From NCBI RefSeq assembly GCF_035325925.1, contig NZ_DAOKZA010000007.1, forward strand, positions 1 through 64,000: a DNA stretch of 64,000 nt, read 5' to 3'. Positions within the stretch are counted from its first letter, which is position 1. Each line of letters opens with the position of its first letter. The position numbers and the translations under genes are program-made. Positions 49,450 to 58,215 of the stretch are shown piece by piece. This DNA is from Calidifontimicrobium sp035325925. Lineage in GTDB: Bacteria > Pseudomonadota > Gammaproteobacteria > Burkholderiales > Burkholderiaceae_C. The notes under the pieces are model-generated. The model searched no databases. It was not told the origin of the DNA and saw only the letters and a program-made list of their open reading frames with translations.

Positions 49450-51360
49450 TCATCTGCGCCTGGCGCCGGGCAGCGTGTCGTCGGCCCACCAGGCGGTCAC
49501 CGCCCAGGCCGGGTTGTCCGACAGCGCGCTCTCGATCGTGTAGTACTTCGGCCTCACCTTCGGCAGTCCGAAGCGGTTCCAGTAGCTGGCCTTCTCCTCG
49601 GCGGCGTAGAGGTCGGGCACCTGCCACGCGCTCCACATCACGACGCGGTCGAACGCGTGCGCCGCGGTGCGCAGCTCGTCGAGCGTGCGTGCCTGGCCCA
49701 TGCGCTCGAGCAGGTGGTCGGCGGCGCGGCTCTTCACGCCGCGGAAGTTGTTGCTGCCGGGCTCGTCGGCGGCGGCGCTGCCGTACAGCGTGACCAGCGT
49801 GGCGACGTTGGGCAGCTGGAAGTCGCCCTCGACGATGGTGATCATGTCGAAGTCGAAGGTCTCGAGCCGGCGCCGGTACAGCGCGAAGTCGACGTTGCGC
49901 ACCGTCAGCTCGATGCCGAGCTTGCGCAGGTTCAGCTCCCAGTCGGGCAGGCGGCTGCCTTCGCCGGGCGCGAGGTACTCGATGGCGAACGCCTCGCCGG
50001 CGGCGTTGCGCAGCTTGCCGTCGGCGGCCAGCGTCCAGCCGGCCTGCTCGAGCAGCGCGCGCGCCTGCAGCAGGTTGGCGCGCAGGCGCTTCGGGTCGGC
50101 GCCGGTGGTCGGCGCGCGGTAGGCCGGACCGAACACCTCGGGTGGCAGCTCGGCGCGGAACGGCTCGAGCAGCGCCAGCTCGGCCGGGGTCGGCAGGCCC
50201 GCGGCGGCGAACTCGCTGTTGTTGAACACGCTCTCGGTGCGCTTGAACTGGCCCAGGCGGTTGAGCGTGTCGAAGTCGTACGTGTAGTCGAGCGCACGGC
50301 GCACCCGCAGGTCCTGGAACTTGGCGCGGCGCAGGTTCAGGTGGTAGGACTGCAGTCCCTGGCCGACCTGGGTCGGGAACGGGTCCTTGACGATGCGCCC
50401 GTCGTCCCACTTCGGACCCTTGTGCTGGCGCACCCAGCTGCGCGCGCCGTACTCCTTGTAGATGTCGAACTCGCCGGCCTTGAAGGCCTCGCGGGCCACC
50501 GCGGCGTCGCGGTAGTAGCGGTAGACGACGCGGTCGAAGTTGAAGAAGCCGCGGCGCACGCCGAGGTCGCGGGCCCAGTAGTTCGCGTCGCGCACGAACT
50601 CGATGCGCCGCCCACCGCCGGCGCGAGCGATCGTGTACGGACCGCTGGTGACCGGGTACTCGGTGACGATCTCGTCGAAGCGCCGCGCCGTGCCGTCGGT
50701 GCCGGCGCCCCAGCGGCGCGAGAACACCCGCATGGTGCCGACCGCGAACACCGCGTCGGCGGTGCGCTCCTTCAGGTCGAAGCGGATGGTGCGCGCGTCG
50801 AGCACGGTCGCGCGCTCGACCACCGCGTAGGCGGAGCGATACGCCGGCGCCGCGTGCGGCCCGGAGAGCATGTCGAAGCTGTGCTTGACGTCGGCCGCGG
50901 TCACCGCGTCGCCGTTCGTGAACCGCGCCTTCGGGTGCAACCTGAAGGCCACCGCGCTGCGGTCGGGGGCGACGCGGATCGCCTCGGCGAGCAGGCCGTA
51001 CATCGTCGCCGGCTCGTCGCCCGACATCACCGCCAGCGGCTCGAACATGAAGATCATCATCCCGGCCGGCGAGTTGCCTCGCGTCGTGAACGGGTTGAAC
51101 TTGTCGAAGCTGCTGCGGCGGTCGGGGTTGCGCAGGTACAGCGTGCCGCCCTTGGGCGCGTCGGGGTTGACGTACTCGAAGTGCGTGAAGCCGGCCGGGT
51201 ACTTCGGTGCGCCGAAGGCGGCGTAGCCGTGCGCCCAGCCGGCTTCGGGGTCGTCGGCATGCGCCACCAGCGCCCACAGCGCGGCCGCCAGCGCCAGCGC
51301 CACGCGCTGCAGCCAGGCGCGCCGCGGCGACCGGGCAGGAGATGCGGGGGCGAGGGGCAT
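49450..51360 (-). CDS. yejA: YejA, periplasmic oligopeptide-binding protein
   Basis: A 636-residue SBP_bac_5 family protein. A signal peptide ends near LVAHADDPEA. YejA-type features include the AHGYAAFGAPKYP start of the mature protein, FEYVNPDAPKGGTL, and YHLNLRRAKFQDLRVRRAL in the binding core. It delivers peptides to YejB/E. It is the first gene of the leftward unit. Confidence 0.93.
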   Translation of the reverse strand: MPLAPASPARSPRRAWLQRVALALAAALWALVAHADDPEAGWAHGYAAFGAPKYPAGFTHFEYVNPDAPKGGTLYLRNPDRRSSFDKFNPFTTRGNSPAGMMIFMFEPLAVMSGDEPATMYGLLAEAIRVAPDRSAVAFRLHPKARFTNGDAVTAADVKHSFDMLSGPHAAPAYRSAYAVVERATVLDARTIRFDLKERTADAVFAVGTMRVFSRRWGAGTDGTARRFDEIVTEYPVTSGPYTIARAGGGRRIEFVRDANYWARDLGVRRGFFNFDRVVYRYYRDAAVAREAFKAGEFDIYKEYGARSWVRQHKGPKWDDGRIVKDPFPTQVGQGLQSYHLNLRRAKFQDLRVRRALDYTYDFDTLNRLGQFKRTESVFNNSEFAAAGLPTPAELALLEPFRAELPPEVFGPAYRAPTTGADPKRLRANLLQARALLEQAGWTLAADGKLRNAAGEAFAIEYLAPGEGSRLPDWELNLRKLGIELTVRNVDFALYRRRLETFDFDMITIVEGDFQLPNVATLVTLYGSAAADEPGSNNFRGVKSRAADHLLERMGQARTLDELRTAAHAFDRVVMWSAWQVPDLYAAEEKASYWNRFGLPKVRPKYYTIESALSDNPAWAVTAWWADDTLPGARRR

Positions 51361-51417
51361 GCGCGGCAGTCGGCGAACGCGCGCATTGTGCGCGACCGCG
51401 TCGGCGTCGCGCGAGCG

Positions 51418-52995
51418 TCAGCTTTCGCCGCCGCCGGCTGCGCGGCGCGAAGCCTGCAGCAGGCCGCGGCAGCCTTCGCGCTGGCCGTCGGCGTCGGGCA
51501 GCTTCGCGCACACCGGCGCCAGCTGCGCGCGCAGGCGCGCGATGGCCGCGTCGTGACGGCCGTCGAGGTTCCACGCCAGCAACTGACCGCCGGCGCGCTG
51601 CAGCGAGCGCAGGCTGCGGCCGTAGAACGCCGACGCGTCCTGCGCCGCCTCGCCGAACAGCCGCGACGCCGCGGCCTCGACGCGCGACGCGTCGTCGGGC
51701 GCGAGCTCGACGAGTTGCGCGAGGTGACTGGCGCCCCACTGCAGCCGCGTCGCCGGGCCGACGCTGGCCGTCCACGCCTGCTCCGACCAGCGCAACGCCT
51801 CGGCCTTGTCGCCGCGGCGCTTCGCGTTGCCGGCCAGCTGGCTCATCAGGTAGTACGGCGAGTGGCTGCGCTGCAGGTTGGCCACGAGCAGTGCGTCGGC
51901 GTCCGCGGCGAGGCCGGCGCGCCCCAGCAGGTAGGCGGCGGTGGTGATCACGGCCTGGCGCTCGTAGCCGTCGACGATCTCGCGGTCGTCGCGCTCGACG
52001 TGCCGGCGCACCTCTTCGCGCAGCGCCGCGGGCAGCCGGACGGTGCCGCCGTCGTGCTCGGGCGGCAGCGCCAGCCGTGCCAGTTCGACGCGCGCGAGCA
52101 GCGCGAGCACGCGGTCGGCGCGCGACAGCGTCGCGTCGGCCACCAGCCGGCGCAGCGCCGCGTCGTAGCGCTGCACCAGGGCGTCGCGCTCGGTGCTGCC
52201 TTCGTCGGCGAGGGCGCGCACGATCTCGCGCGCGTGCTGCACCAGCAGGTCGGCCTGCGCGCGTGCGGCCGCCGGGTCGGCCAGCAGCGCGCCGACGCGC
52301 GCGCGCAGCGCGTCGTCGGCGCGCAACCCCTTGCCGTCGTCGCTGTCCGCCACCGCGCGCAGCCACAGCCGCTGCGCGAGCCGCGCGTCGGGCGCGGCCG
52401 CCGCCAGCCGCGCGGCCAGCGCGGCGCGTTCGGCGTCGGGCACCAGCGATCCGCCGTCGGCCTCCCAGGGGTCGAACGCGACGAGTTGCCACTCCGACGG
52501 CGAGAGTGGCCTGCCGGCACGCGCGTCGGCGATCACGTCGCGTGCGGCGCGCCCGCCGGCCAGCCCCTGGCGCAGCAGCGCGACCACCTGCTCGGGCTCG
52601 GCCTCGCCGGGCAGGCGGGCGATCTCGCGCCCGTCGGCGGCGAGCAGCACCAGCGTCGGGTACCCGCGCACCTTGAATCGCGCGCCGAGCCTCTGCGCGC
52701 CGGGACGGTCGCCGTCGACGTGCACCGCCACCAGTGCGCGCGACTGCTCGATGAAGTCGTGGCGGTTGAACAGTGTCGCCTTCAGCCGGTTGCATGGCGG
52801 GCACCAGCTCGCGCCCCAGTACAGCAGCACCGGCTTGCGTTCGGCGGCGGCGCGCGCGAAGACGCGCTCGATGTCGGCATCGGCCGCCGCGACCGCCCAG
52901 TGGCCCGGCAACGACGAGCCCTGTGCCAGCGCGTTGGCGCAGACCAGCGCGGCGGCCAGGGCGGCGACGCGCAACAGGATGGCGGGACGCGGCAT
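51418..52995 (-). CDS. Exported thioredoxin-fold protein with long helical C-terminus
   Basis: A 525-residue protein. A signal peptide ends near ANALAQ; a thioredoxin-like domain (residues about 30-150) carries the redox motif ASWCPPCN. The remaining residues form an Ala/Arg/Leu-rich helical region resembling TPR-like scaffolds. It may reduce or isomerise disulfides of partner proteins in the periplasm. It is divergent from the glutamine-amidotransferase gene. Confidence 0.88.
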   Translation of the reverse strand: MPRPAILLRVAALAAALVCANALAQGSSLPGHWAVAAADADIERVFARAAAERKPVLLYWGASWCPPCNRLKATLFNRHDFIEQSRALVAVHVDGDRPGAQRLGARFKVRGYPTLVLLAADGREIARLPGEAEPEQVVALLRQGLAGGRAARDVIADARAGRPLSPSEWQLVAFDPWEADGGSLVPDAERAALAARLAAAAPDARLAQRLWLRAVADSDDGKGLRADDALRARVGALLADPAAARAQADLLVQHAREIVRALADEGSTERDALVQRYDAALRRLVADATLSRADRVLALLARVELARLALPPEHDGGTVRLPAALREEVRRHVERDDREIVDGYERQAVITTAAYLLGRAGLAADADALLVANLQRSHSPYYLMSQLAGNAKRRGDKAEALRWSEQAWTASVGPATRLQWGASHLAQLVELAPDDASRVEAAASRLFGEAAQDASAFYGRSLRSLQRAGGQLLAWNLDGRHDAAIARLRAQLAPVCAKLPDADGQREGCRGLLQASRRAAGGGES

Positions 52996-53093
52996 GCGTG
53001 ACTCTTCGGGAGTGGATCGGCCGATTCTGCGCCCGGTGCGGCCCCGTGGCACGCCTGCGGTGACGCGGGCGCCGCCGGCGGGAGAATGCCCCC

Positions 53094-53852
53094 ATGTGCC
53101 AGTTGCTGGGCATGAACGCCAACACGCCGACCGACGCGATGTTCAGCTTCGCCGGCCTGGCCGCGCGCGCCGACGAGCACAAGGACGGCTTCGGCATCGC
53201 GTTCTTCGAGGACCGCGGCGTGCGCCTGTTCGTCGATCCGGCCGGCGCGCGCGCGTCGCCGGTGGCCGAGATGGTCAAGCGCTACCCGATCCGCAGCGAG
53301 AACGTGATCGCGCACATCCGCAAGGCCACGCAGGGCCGCGTCGCGCTGGAGAACACGCACCCGTTCATGCGCGAGCTGTGGGGCCGCTACTGGGTGTTCG
53401 CGCACAACGGCGACCTCAAGGGTTTCCGCCCGCGGCTGCACGCGGCGTTCCGCCCCGTGGGCGACACCGACAGCGAGCTCGCCTTCTGCTGGCTGATGCA
53501 GGAGCTGGCGAAGTCGCACGCCGGCGTTCCGGGCGTGGCCGAGCTCACGCGCACGCTGTCCGAGCTGCTGCCGCGGGCGGCGGCGCACGGCACCTTCAAC
53601 GTGCTGCTGTCCAACGGCCAGGCGCTGTGGGCGCATGCGTCGACGGCGCTGAGCTGGGTGCAGCGACGCCACCCGTTCGGCGCGGCGACGCTGGCCGACG
53701 AGGACTTGCGCGTCGACTTCGCCGCGCTGACCACGCCAAACGACCGCGTCGCCGTGGTCGCCACCGAGGCGCTGACTCGCGACGAGGCCTGGCACGCCCT
53801 GCGCCCTGGCGAACTGGCGGTGTTCGTCGGCGGCGAGCGCGTGACTCCTTGA
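53094..53852 (+). CDS. Class II glutamine amidotransferase (YafJ-like)
   Basis: A 252-residue Ntn-type amidotransferase. The nucleophile Cys2 is exposed after Met removal (MCQLLGMN), and ENVIAHIRKATQG plus FAHNGDL are glutamine-site motifs. It resembles YafJ and lacks a synthase domain, so the ammonia acceptor is unknown. Confidence 0.93.
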   Translation: MCQLLGMNANTPTDAMFSFAGLAARADEHKDGFGIAFFEDRGVRLFVDPAGARASPVAEMVKRYPIRSENVIAHIRKATQGRVALENTHPFMRELWGRYWVFAHNGDLKGFRPRLHAAFRPVGDTDSELAFCWLMQELAKSHAGVPGVAELTRTLSELLPRAAAHGTFNVLLSNGQALWAHASTALSWVQRRHPFGAATLADEDLRVDFAALTTPNDRVAVVATEALTRDEAWHALRPGELAVFVGGERVTP

Positions 53853-53957
53853 CAGGGGCGCCGCGTTGCCACCGGTCACATCCGAAACGCCGGCTTGCGG
53901 CGGTGCGCGCGACACTCGGCGGTATCGCCGCTCCTGTCCGCCGGCCGGACCGCTGCC

Positions 53958-55178
53958 ATGACGACTTTCGACACACCCCTGCTGCGCCAACTGGCGCGAG
54001 GCCTTCTGCTCGGCGCGGTGGCGCTGCTCGCCGCCTGCGGCGGCGGCGGCGACGACGAGGCCGGCGCCGCCGCTGGCACGCTGCGGCTGGCGCTGGCCGA
54101 CGCACCGTCGTGCGGCTTCGACCACGTGCACGTCACGGTGCTTGGCGTGCGTGTGCACCGCAGCGCCGGCGCCGAGCCCGGCGACACGGGCTGGGTCGAC
54201 CTGATGCTGCCGGCGCCGCGCCGGCTGGACTTGCTGACGCTGGTCAACGGCACGCTCGAGGAACTCGGACAGACGCCGCTGGCCGCCGGCCGCTACACGC
54301 AGATGCGGCTGCTGCTGGCGCCCAACACCGCCGGCTCGCCACTGGCCAACGCGGTGACGCCCAGCGGCGGCGCCGAGGTCGCGCTGACCACGCCGAGCGC
54401 GGTGCAGAGCGGTCTGAAGACGAGCGTCGACATCGAGGTGCGGCCGTTCGAGGTGGCCGACTTCGTGATCGACTTCGACGCCTGCCGCTCGGTGGTGCGC
54501 GCCGGTCGCTCCGGGCAGTACCTGCTCAAGCCGGTGCTGCGCGTGCTGCCACGGCTCGCCGGCGCCGGTGCACGCGTCGTCGGCCACGTGGCCGGCGCCG
54601 GCGCCACGGTGTCGCTGCAGGTCGACGGCGAGCCGGTGCGTGCGACCACGCCCGACCCGACCAGCGGACGCTACGAGCTGTACCCGGCGGCGCCGGGCAG
54701 CTACACGCTGGTCGTGGCCGGAGGCGGACGCGCCACCGGCGTGGTCACCGGCGTGCCGGTGCACGCCGACCGCGCGACGGTGGTCGGCACGGCCACGGCG
54801 CCGATCGTGCTGCCGCCCGCGGTGCCGCGCGAGGTCGGCGGCGAGCTGACGGTCGCAGCGTCGGTGAGCGGCGCCGACCATGCGACGGTGCGCGCGACGC
54901 AGGCCTTCGGCAGCGTGGCGCCGCTTGTGGTCGAGGTGGCGCAGGTGCCGGTGGCGGTCGGCGACGCCTACACGCTGACGCTGGACGCCGCGGCGCCGCG
55001 CATCGCGGCCTACGACCCGGGCACGGCGGCGCCGTCGTTCGCCGCCGCCGGCGCGGTGGCCGGCCGCTACACGCTGCAGGCGCGACTGCTGCCGCTGGGC
55101 CTGTCGCGCGCCGCGGCGCTGGACATCGGCGCGGGCGTGCCCGACCCGCTGCCCGCCGTCGACTTCGCGTTCCCGTGA
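53958..55178 (+). CDS. DUF4382-domain lipoprotein
   Basis: A 406-residue lipoprotein with lipobox LLAAC at residues 23-27. The DUF4382 domain (about 40-200) begins LRLALADAPSCGFDHVHVTV; a carboxypeptidase-regulatory-like beta domain (about 205-270) and a further beta-rich part follow. It is probably anchored in the outer membrane. Function is unknown. Confidence 0.88.
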   Translation: MTTFDTPLLRQLARGLLLGAVALLAACGGGGDDEAGAAAGTLRLALADAPSCGFDHVHVTVLGVRVHRSAGAEPGDTGWVDLMLPAPRRLDLLTLVNGTLEELGQTPLAAGRYTQMRLLLAPNTAGSPLANAVTPSGGAEVALTTPSAVQSGLKTSVDIEVRPFEVADFVIDFDACRSVVRAGRSGQYLLKPVLRVLPRLAGAGARVVGHVAGAGATVSLQVDGEPVRATTPDPTSGRYELYPAAPGSYTLVVAGGGRATGVVTGVPVHADRATVVGTATAPIVLPPAVPREVGGELTVAASVSGADHATVRATQAFGSVAPLVVEVAQVPVAVGDAYTLTLDAAAPRIAAYDPGTAAPSFAAAGAVAGRYTLQARLLPLGLSRAAALDIGAGVPDPLPAVDFAFP

Positions 55179-55234
55179 CGCGCGGCGGTGGGGTCGCCAC
55201 AATCGTGGCCCGACCCCACCACCGCCCGTCGCCG

Positions 55235-56944
55235 ATGCCGCCGCTGCCCGTCCCCCGCTTCGACACGTTCTATCGCCACGCCGAGCTGACGCGGCTGCTG
55301 CACGACTACGCCGCCGCTCGCCCCGACCTGGTGTCGCTGCGGTCGATCGGCCGCAGCCACGAGGGGCGCGACATCTGGGTCGCGGTGCTGACCCACCATC
55401 CCAGCGGCGACGACCTCGACCGCCCGGCGTTCTGGGTCGACGGCAACATCCACGCCGCCGAGCTGACGGCGTCGACCGCCTGCCTGTATTGGTTGCACCG
55501 GCTGGTGACCGGCTACGGCGAGGATGCGCAGGTCACGCAGCTGCTCGACACGCGCGCGGTCTACATCTGCCCGCGGCTGAACCCCGACGGCGCCGAGCTG
55601 GCGCTGTTGCCGAGGCCGCGCCACATCCGCAGCTCGACGCGGCCGTACCCCTACGACGAGGAGCCGGTCGACGGCCTGACGATCGAGGACGTCGACGGCG
55701 ACGGGCGCATCCTGAGCATGCGCATCCGCGACCCGCATGGGTCGTACAAGTGCCACCCCGACGACCCGCGACTCATGATCCCGCGCGAGCCCGGCGAGTT
55801 CGGCGGCACCTACTACCGCATCGTGCCCGAAGGCTTCGTGCGCGACTTCGACGGGCTGACGATCACCGTCAACAAGGACCGCGAGGGCCTGGACCTGAAC
55901 CGCAACTTCCCCGCCTACTGGCGCCAGGAGTTCGAGCAGCCCGGCGCCGGCCCGTACCCGACCAGCGAGCCCGAGGTGCGCGCCATGGTCGACTTCTTCT
56001 TCGCGCACCGCAACATCGGCGCGGCGGTCAGCTTCCACACGCACAGCGGCGTGATCCTGCGGCCGATGGGCACGCAAAGCGACGACGACATGACGCCCGA
56101 GGACCTGTGGATCTACAAGCGCCTGTCCGACATCGGCGCCAAGCTCACCGGCTACCCGGCGATCAGCATCTTCCACGAGTTCAAGTACCACCCGAAGGAG
56201 ATCATCACCGGCACGCAGGACTGGGTCTACGAGCACCTCGGCGCGCTGTTCTGGACGGTCGAGATCTGGGCGCCGAACAAGGAGGCCGGCATCACCGACT
56301 ACAAGTGGATCGAGTGGTACCGCGACCACCCGGTGGCCGACGACCTGAAACTGCTGAAGTGGAGCGACGAGCACTGCGGCGGGCAGGCGCACGTCGACTG
56401 GAAGCCGTTCCACCACCCGCAGCTCGGCGAGGTCGAGATCGGCGGCTGGGACAAGATGAACTTCTGGCGCAACCCGCCGCCGGGGCTGCGCGAGCGCGAG
56501 GCCGCGCGCTTCCCGGCGTGGCTGGCGCAGCTCGCGCTGTCGCTGCCGCGGCTCGAGTTGCTGCGCACCGAGGTGCGCCGGCTCGGCGAGGACAGCTGGC
56601 GCGTGCGCTTCGCGGTCGGCAACGCCGGCTATCTGCCGAGCCACGTCACGCAGCGTGCACTCGACCGCAAGACCGCACGCGGCGTGGTCTTCGAGATCCA
56701 CCTGCCCGACGCGAGCGAGGCGCCGGCGGTGTCGCTGGTCGGCGGCAAGCCGCGCATCGAGGGACCGCACCTGGCCGGCCACGCGCCGAAGACCTCGCTG
56801 CAGGCGTTCCTGCCGCCACGCGAGCTGACCGCCGACCGCGCGGTCGCCGAGTGGGTCGTGCGTGCGCCGGCCGGCACGCGGCTGGGGCTGACCGCGCGCT
56901 GCGAGCGCGCCGGCACGGTGCGCACCGAAGTGATGCTCGACTGA
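55235..56944 (+). CDS. M14-family zinc carboxypeptidase
   Basis: A 569-residue protein. The N-terminal M14 domain has HxxE zinc ligands in GNIHAAEL, the third His in SFHTHSGV, the Arg-containing DLNRNFPAYW and the catalytic Glu in WTVEIWAPNKE. A C-terminal beta domain follows. There is no signal peptide, so the enzyme appears to be cytoplasmic. It cleaves C-terminal residues from unknown peptides. Confidence 0.9.
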   Translation: MPPLPVPRFDTFYRHAELTRLLHDYAAARPDLVSLRSIGRSHEGRDIWVAVLTHHPSGDDLDRPAFWVDGNIHAAELTASTACLYWLHRLVTGYGEDAQVTQLLDTRAVYICPRLNPDGAELALLPRPRHIRSSTRPYPYDEEPVDGLTIEDVDGDGRILSMRIRDPHGSYKCHPDDPRLMIPREPGEFGGTYYRIVPEGFVRDFDGLTITVNKDREGLDLNRNFPAYWRQEFEQPGAGPYPTSEPEVRAMVDFFFAHRNIGAAVSFHTHSGVILRPMGTQSDDDMTPEDLWIYKRLSDIGAKLTGYPAISIFHEFKYHPKEIITGTQDWVYEHLGALFWTVEIWAPNKEAGITDYKWIEWYRDHPVADDLKLLKWSDEHCGGQAHVDWKPFHHPQLGEVEIGGWDKMNFWRNPPPGLREREAARFPAWLAQLALSLPRLELLRTEVRRLGEDSWRVRFAVGNAGYLPSHVTQRALDRKTARGVVFEIHLPDASEAPAVSLVGGKPRIEGPHLAGHAPKTSLQAFLPPRELTADRAVAEWVVRAPAGTRLGLTARCERAGTVRTEVMLD

Positions 56945-57005
56945 CGCGCCCGCGCGGCGTACGATCCTCGCCTGGGCGACGCGCGACGCCGCCGAGGATC
57001 TTGCG

Positions 57006-58184
57006 ATGCTGCCACGCCCCCTGTGCGGCCTGTTGGCCGCCCTGCTCGCGCTGCTCGTCGGCGCCTGCGCTCACGGTCCAGCCGACCCGCGGCTCGACGA
57101 CTTCTTCGACGACGCCCGCTTCGCCCCGCCGCCGACGCCGGTCGACGGCAGCGCCTTGTTCGCGCTCAGCGACGAAATGCGTCGCTTCGTGGCCCGCGAA
57201 CTGGTGCTCGGCACCGCGGACCCACGCCGGGTGCTCGTCGACGCGCTGTACGGGCGCAAACTGCGCATCGAGTACGACTCGACGCTGACGCGCACCGCGG
57301 CGCAGGCGTTCGACGAGCGTGCGGGCAACTGCCTGTCGCTGGTCGCGATGACCGCCGCGCTGGCCAAGTCGATGGGCCTGCCGGTGCGCTACCAGAGCGT
57401 GGTCGTCGACAGCAGCTGGAGCCGCAGCGGCGACCTGGTGCTGGCCAACGGCCACATCAACGTCAGCCTCGGGCGCAAGCTGGGCCGCGGCCCGTCGGTC
57501 GACGACCGCGACGAGCTGCTGGTCGACTTCCTGCCGCCGGAGGACCTGCGCGGCGCACGTACGCGCGCGATCGGCGAGGCCACCGTGGTCGCGATGTACC
57601 TGAACAACCGCGCCGCCGAGCTGATGGTCGACGGCGCGCTCGACCTGGCGTACTGGCACGCCCGCGAGGCGATGCGCCGTGACGCGGGGTTCCTCGCCGC
57701 CTACAACACGCTGGCGGTGATCTACCTGCGGCGCGACCGACCGGCCTCGGCCGAGCGCGTGCTGCGCGCGGTGCTCGAACGCGACCCGCGGCACACGGTG
57801 GCGATGGCCAACCTGGTGCCGGCACTGCAGCGCCAGGGCCGGCACGAGGAGGCGGCGGCGTGGACCGAACGGCTGGCGCGCGCCGAGTCGCACCCGCCGC
57901 TGCACTTCCTCGCACTGGGCCGCGCCGCGATGCGCGACGGCGACTACCGCCAGGCCAAGCGCTGGTTCGAGCGCGAGCTGGCGCGCGACGCGAGCTACCA
58001 CGAGGTGCACTTCTGGCTCGCGGCGGCGCACCAGGCGCTGGGCGAGCACGAGCACGCGCGCCGTCAGCTGGCGCTGGCGCTGGAGAACAGCCACACGCGC
58101 ACGACGCGCGCGATGTACGAGTCCAAGCTCGCGCGGCTGAAGAGCGCCGCCCGCCCCGCGGCCGCACCCGCGCCGGGCGGCTGA
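57006..58184 (+). CDS. Lipoprotein with transglutaminase-like and TPR domains
   Basis: A 392-residue protein with lipobox LVGAC (residues about 16-20). A transglutaminase-like domain is suggested by AGNCLSLVAMTAALAKSMGL (Cys nucleophile in GNC) and NGHINVSLG. The C-terminus has TPR repeats (AYNTLAVIYLRRDRPASAER and similar). It is probably periplasmic or on the outer membrane; role unknown. Confidence 0.87.
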   Translation: MLPRPLCGLLAALLALLVGACAHGPADPRLDDFFDDARFAPPPTPVDGSALFALSDEMRRFVARELVLGTADPRRVLVDALYGRKLRIEYDSTLTRTAAQAFDERAGNCLSLVAMTAALAKSMGLPVRYQSVVVDSSWSRSGDLVLANGHINVSLGRKLGRGPSVDDRDELLVDFLPPEDLRGARTRAIGEATVVAMYLNNRAAELMVDGALDLAYWHAREAMRRDAGFLAAYNTLAVIYLRRDRPASAERVLRAVLERDPRHTVAMANLVPALQRQGRHEEAAAWTERLARAESHPPLHFLALGRAAMRDGDYRQAKRWFERELARDASYHEVHFWLAAAHQALGEHEHARRQLALALENSHTRTTRAMYESKLARLKSAARPAAAPAPGG

Positions 58185-58215
58185 GCGCGCCGGGGCCCGC
58201 CTCGGCGGGCTGGCT

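Noticed and set aside
52782..55202. Large minus-strand open frame over the amidotransferase and DUF4382 genes
   Set aside because: It is a shadow of real plus-strand genes, with no recognisable domain.
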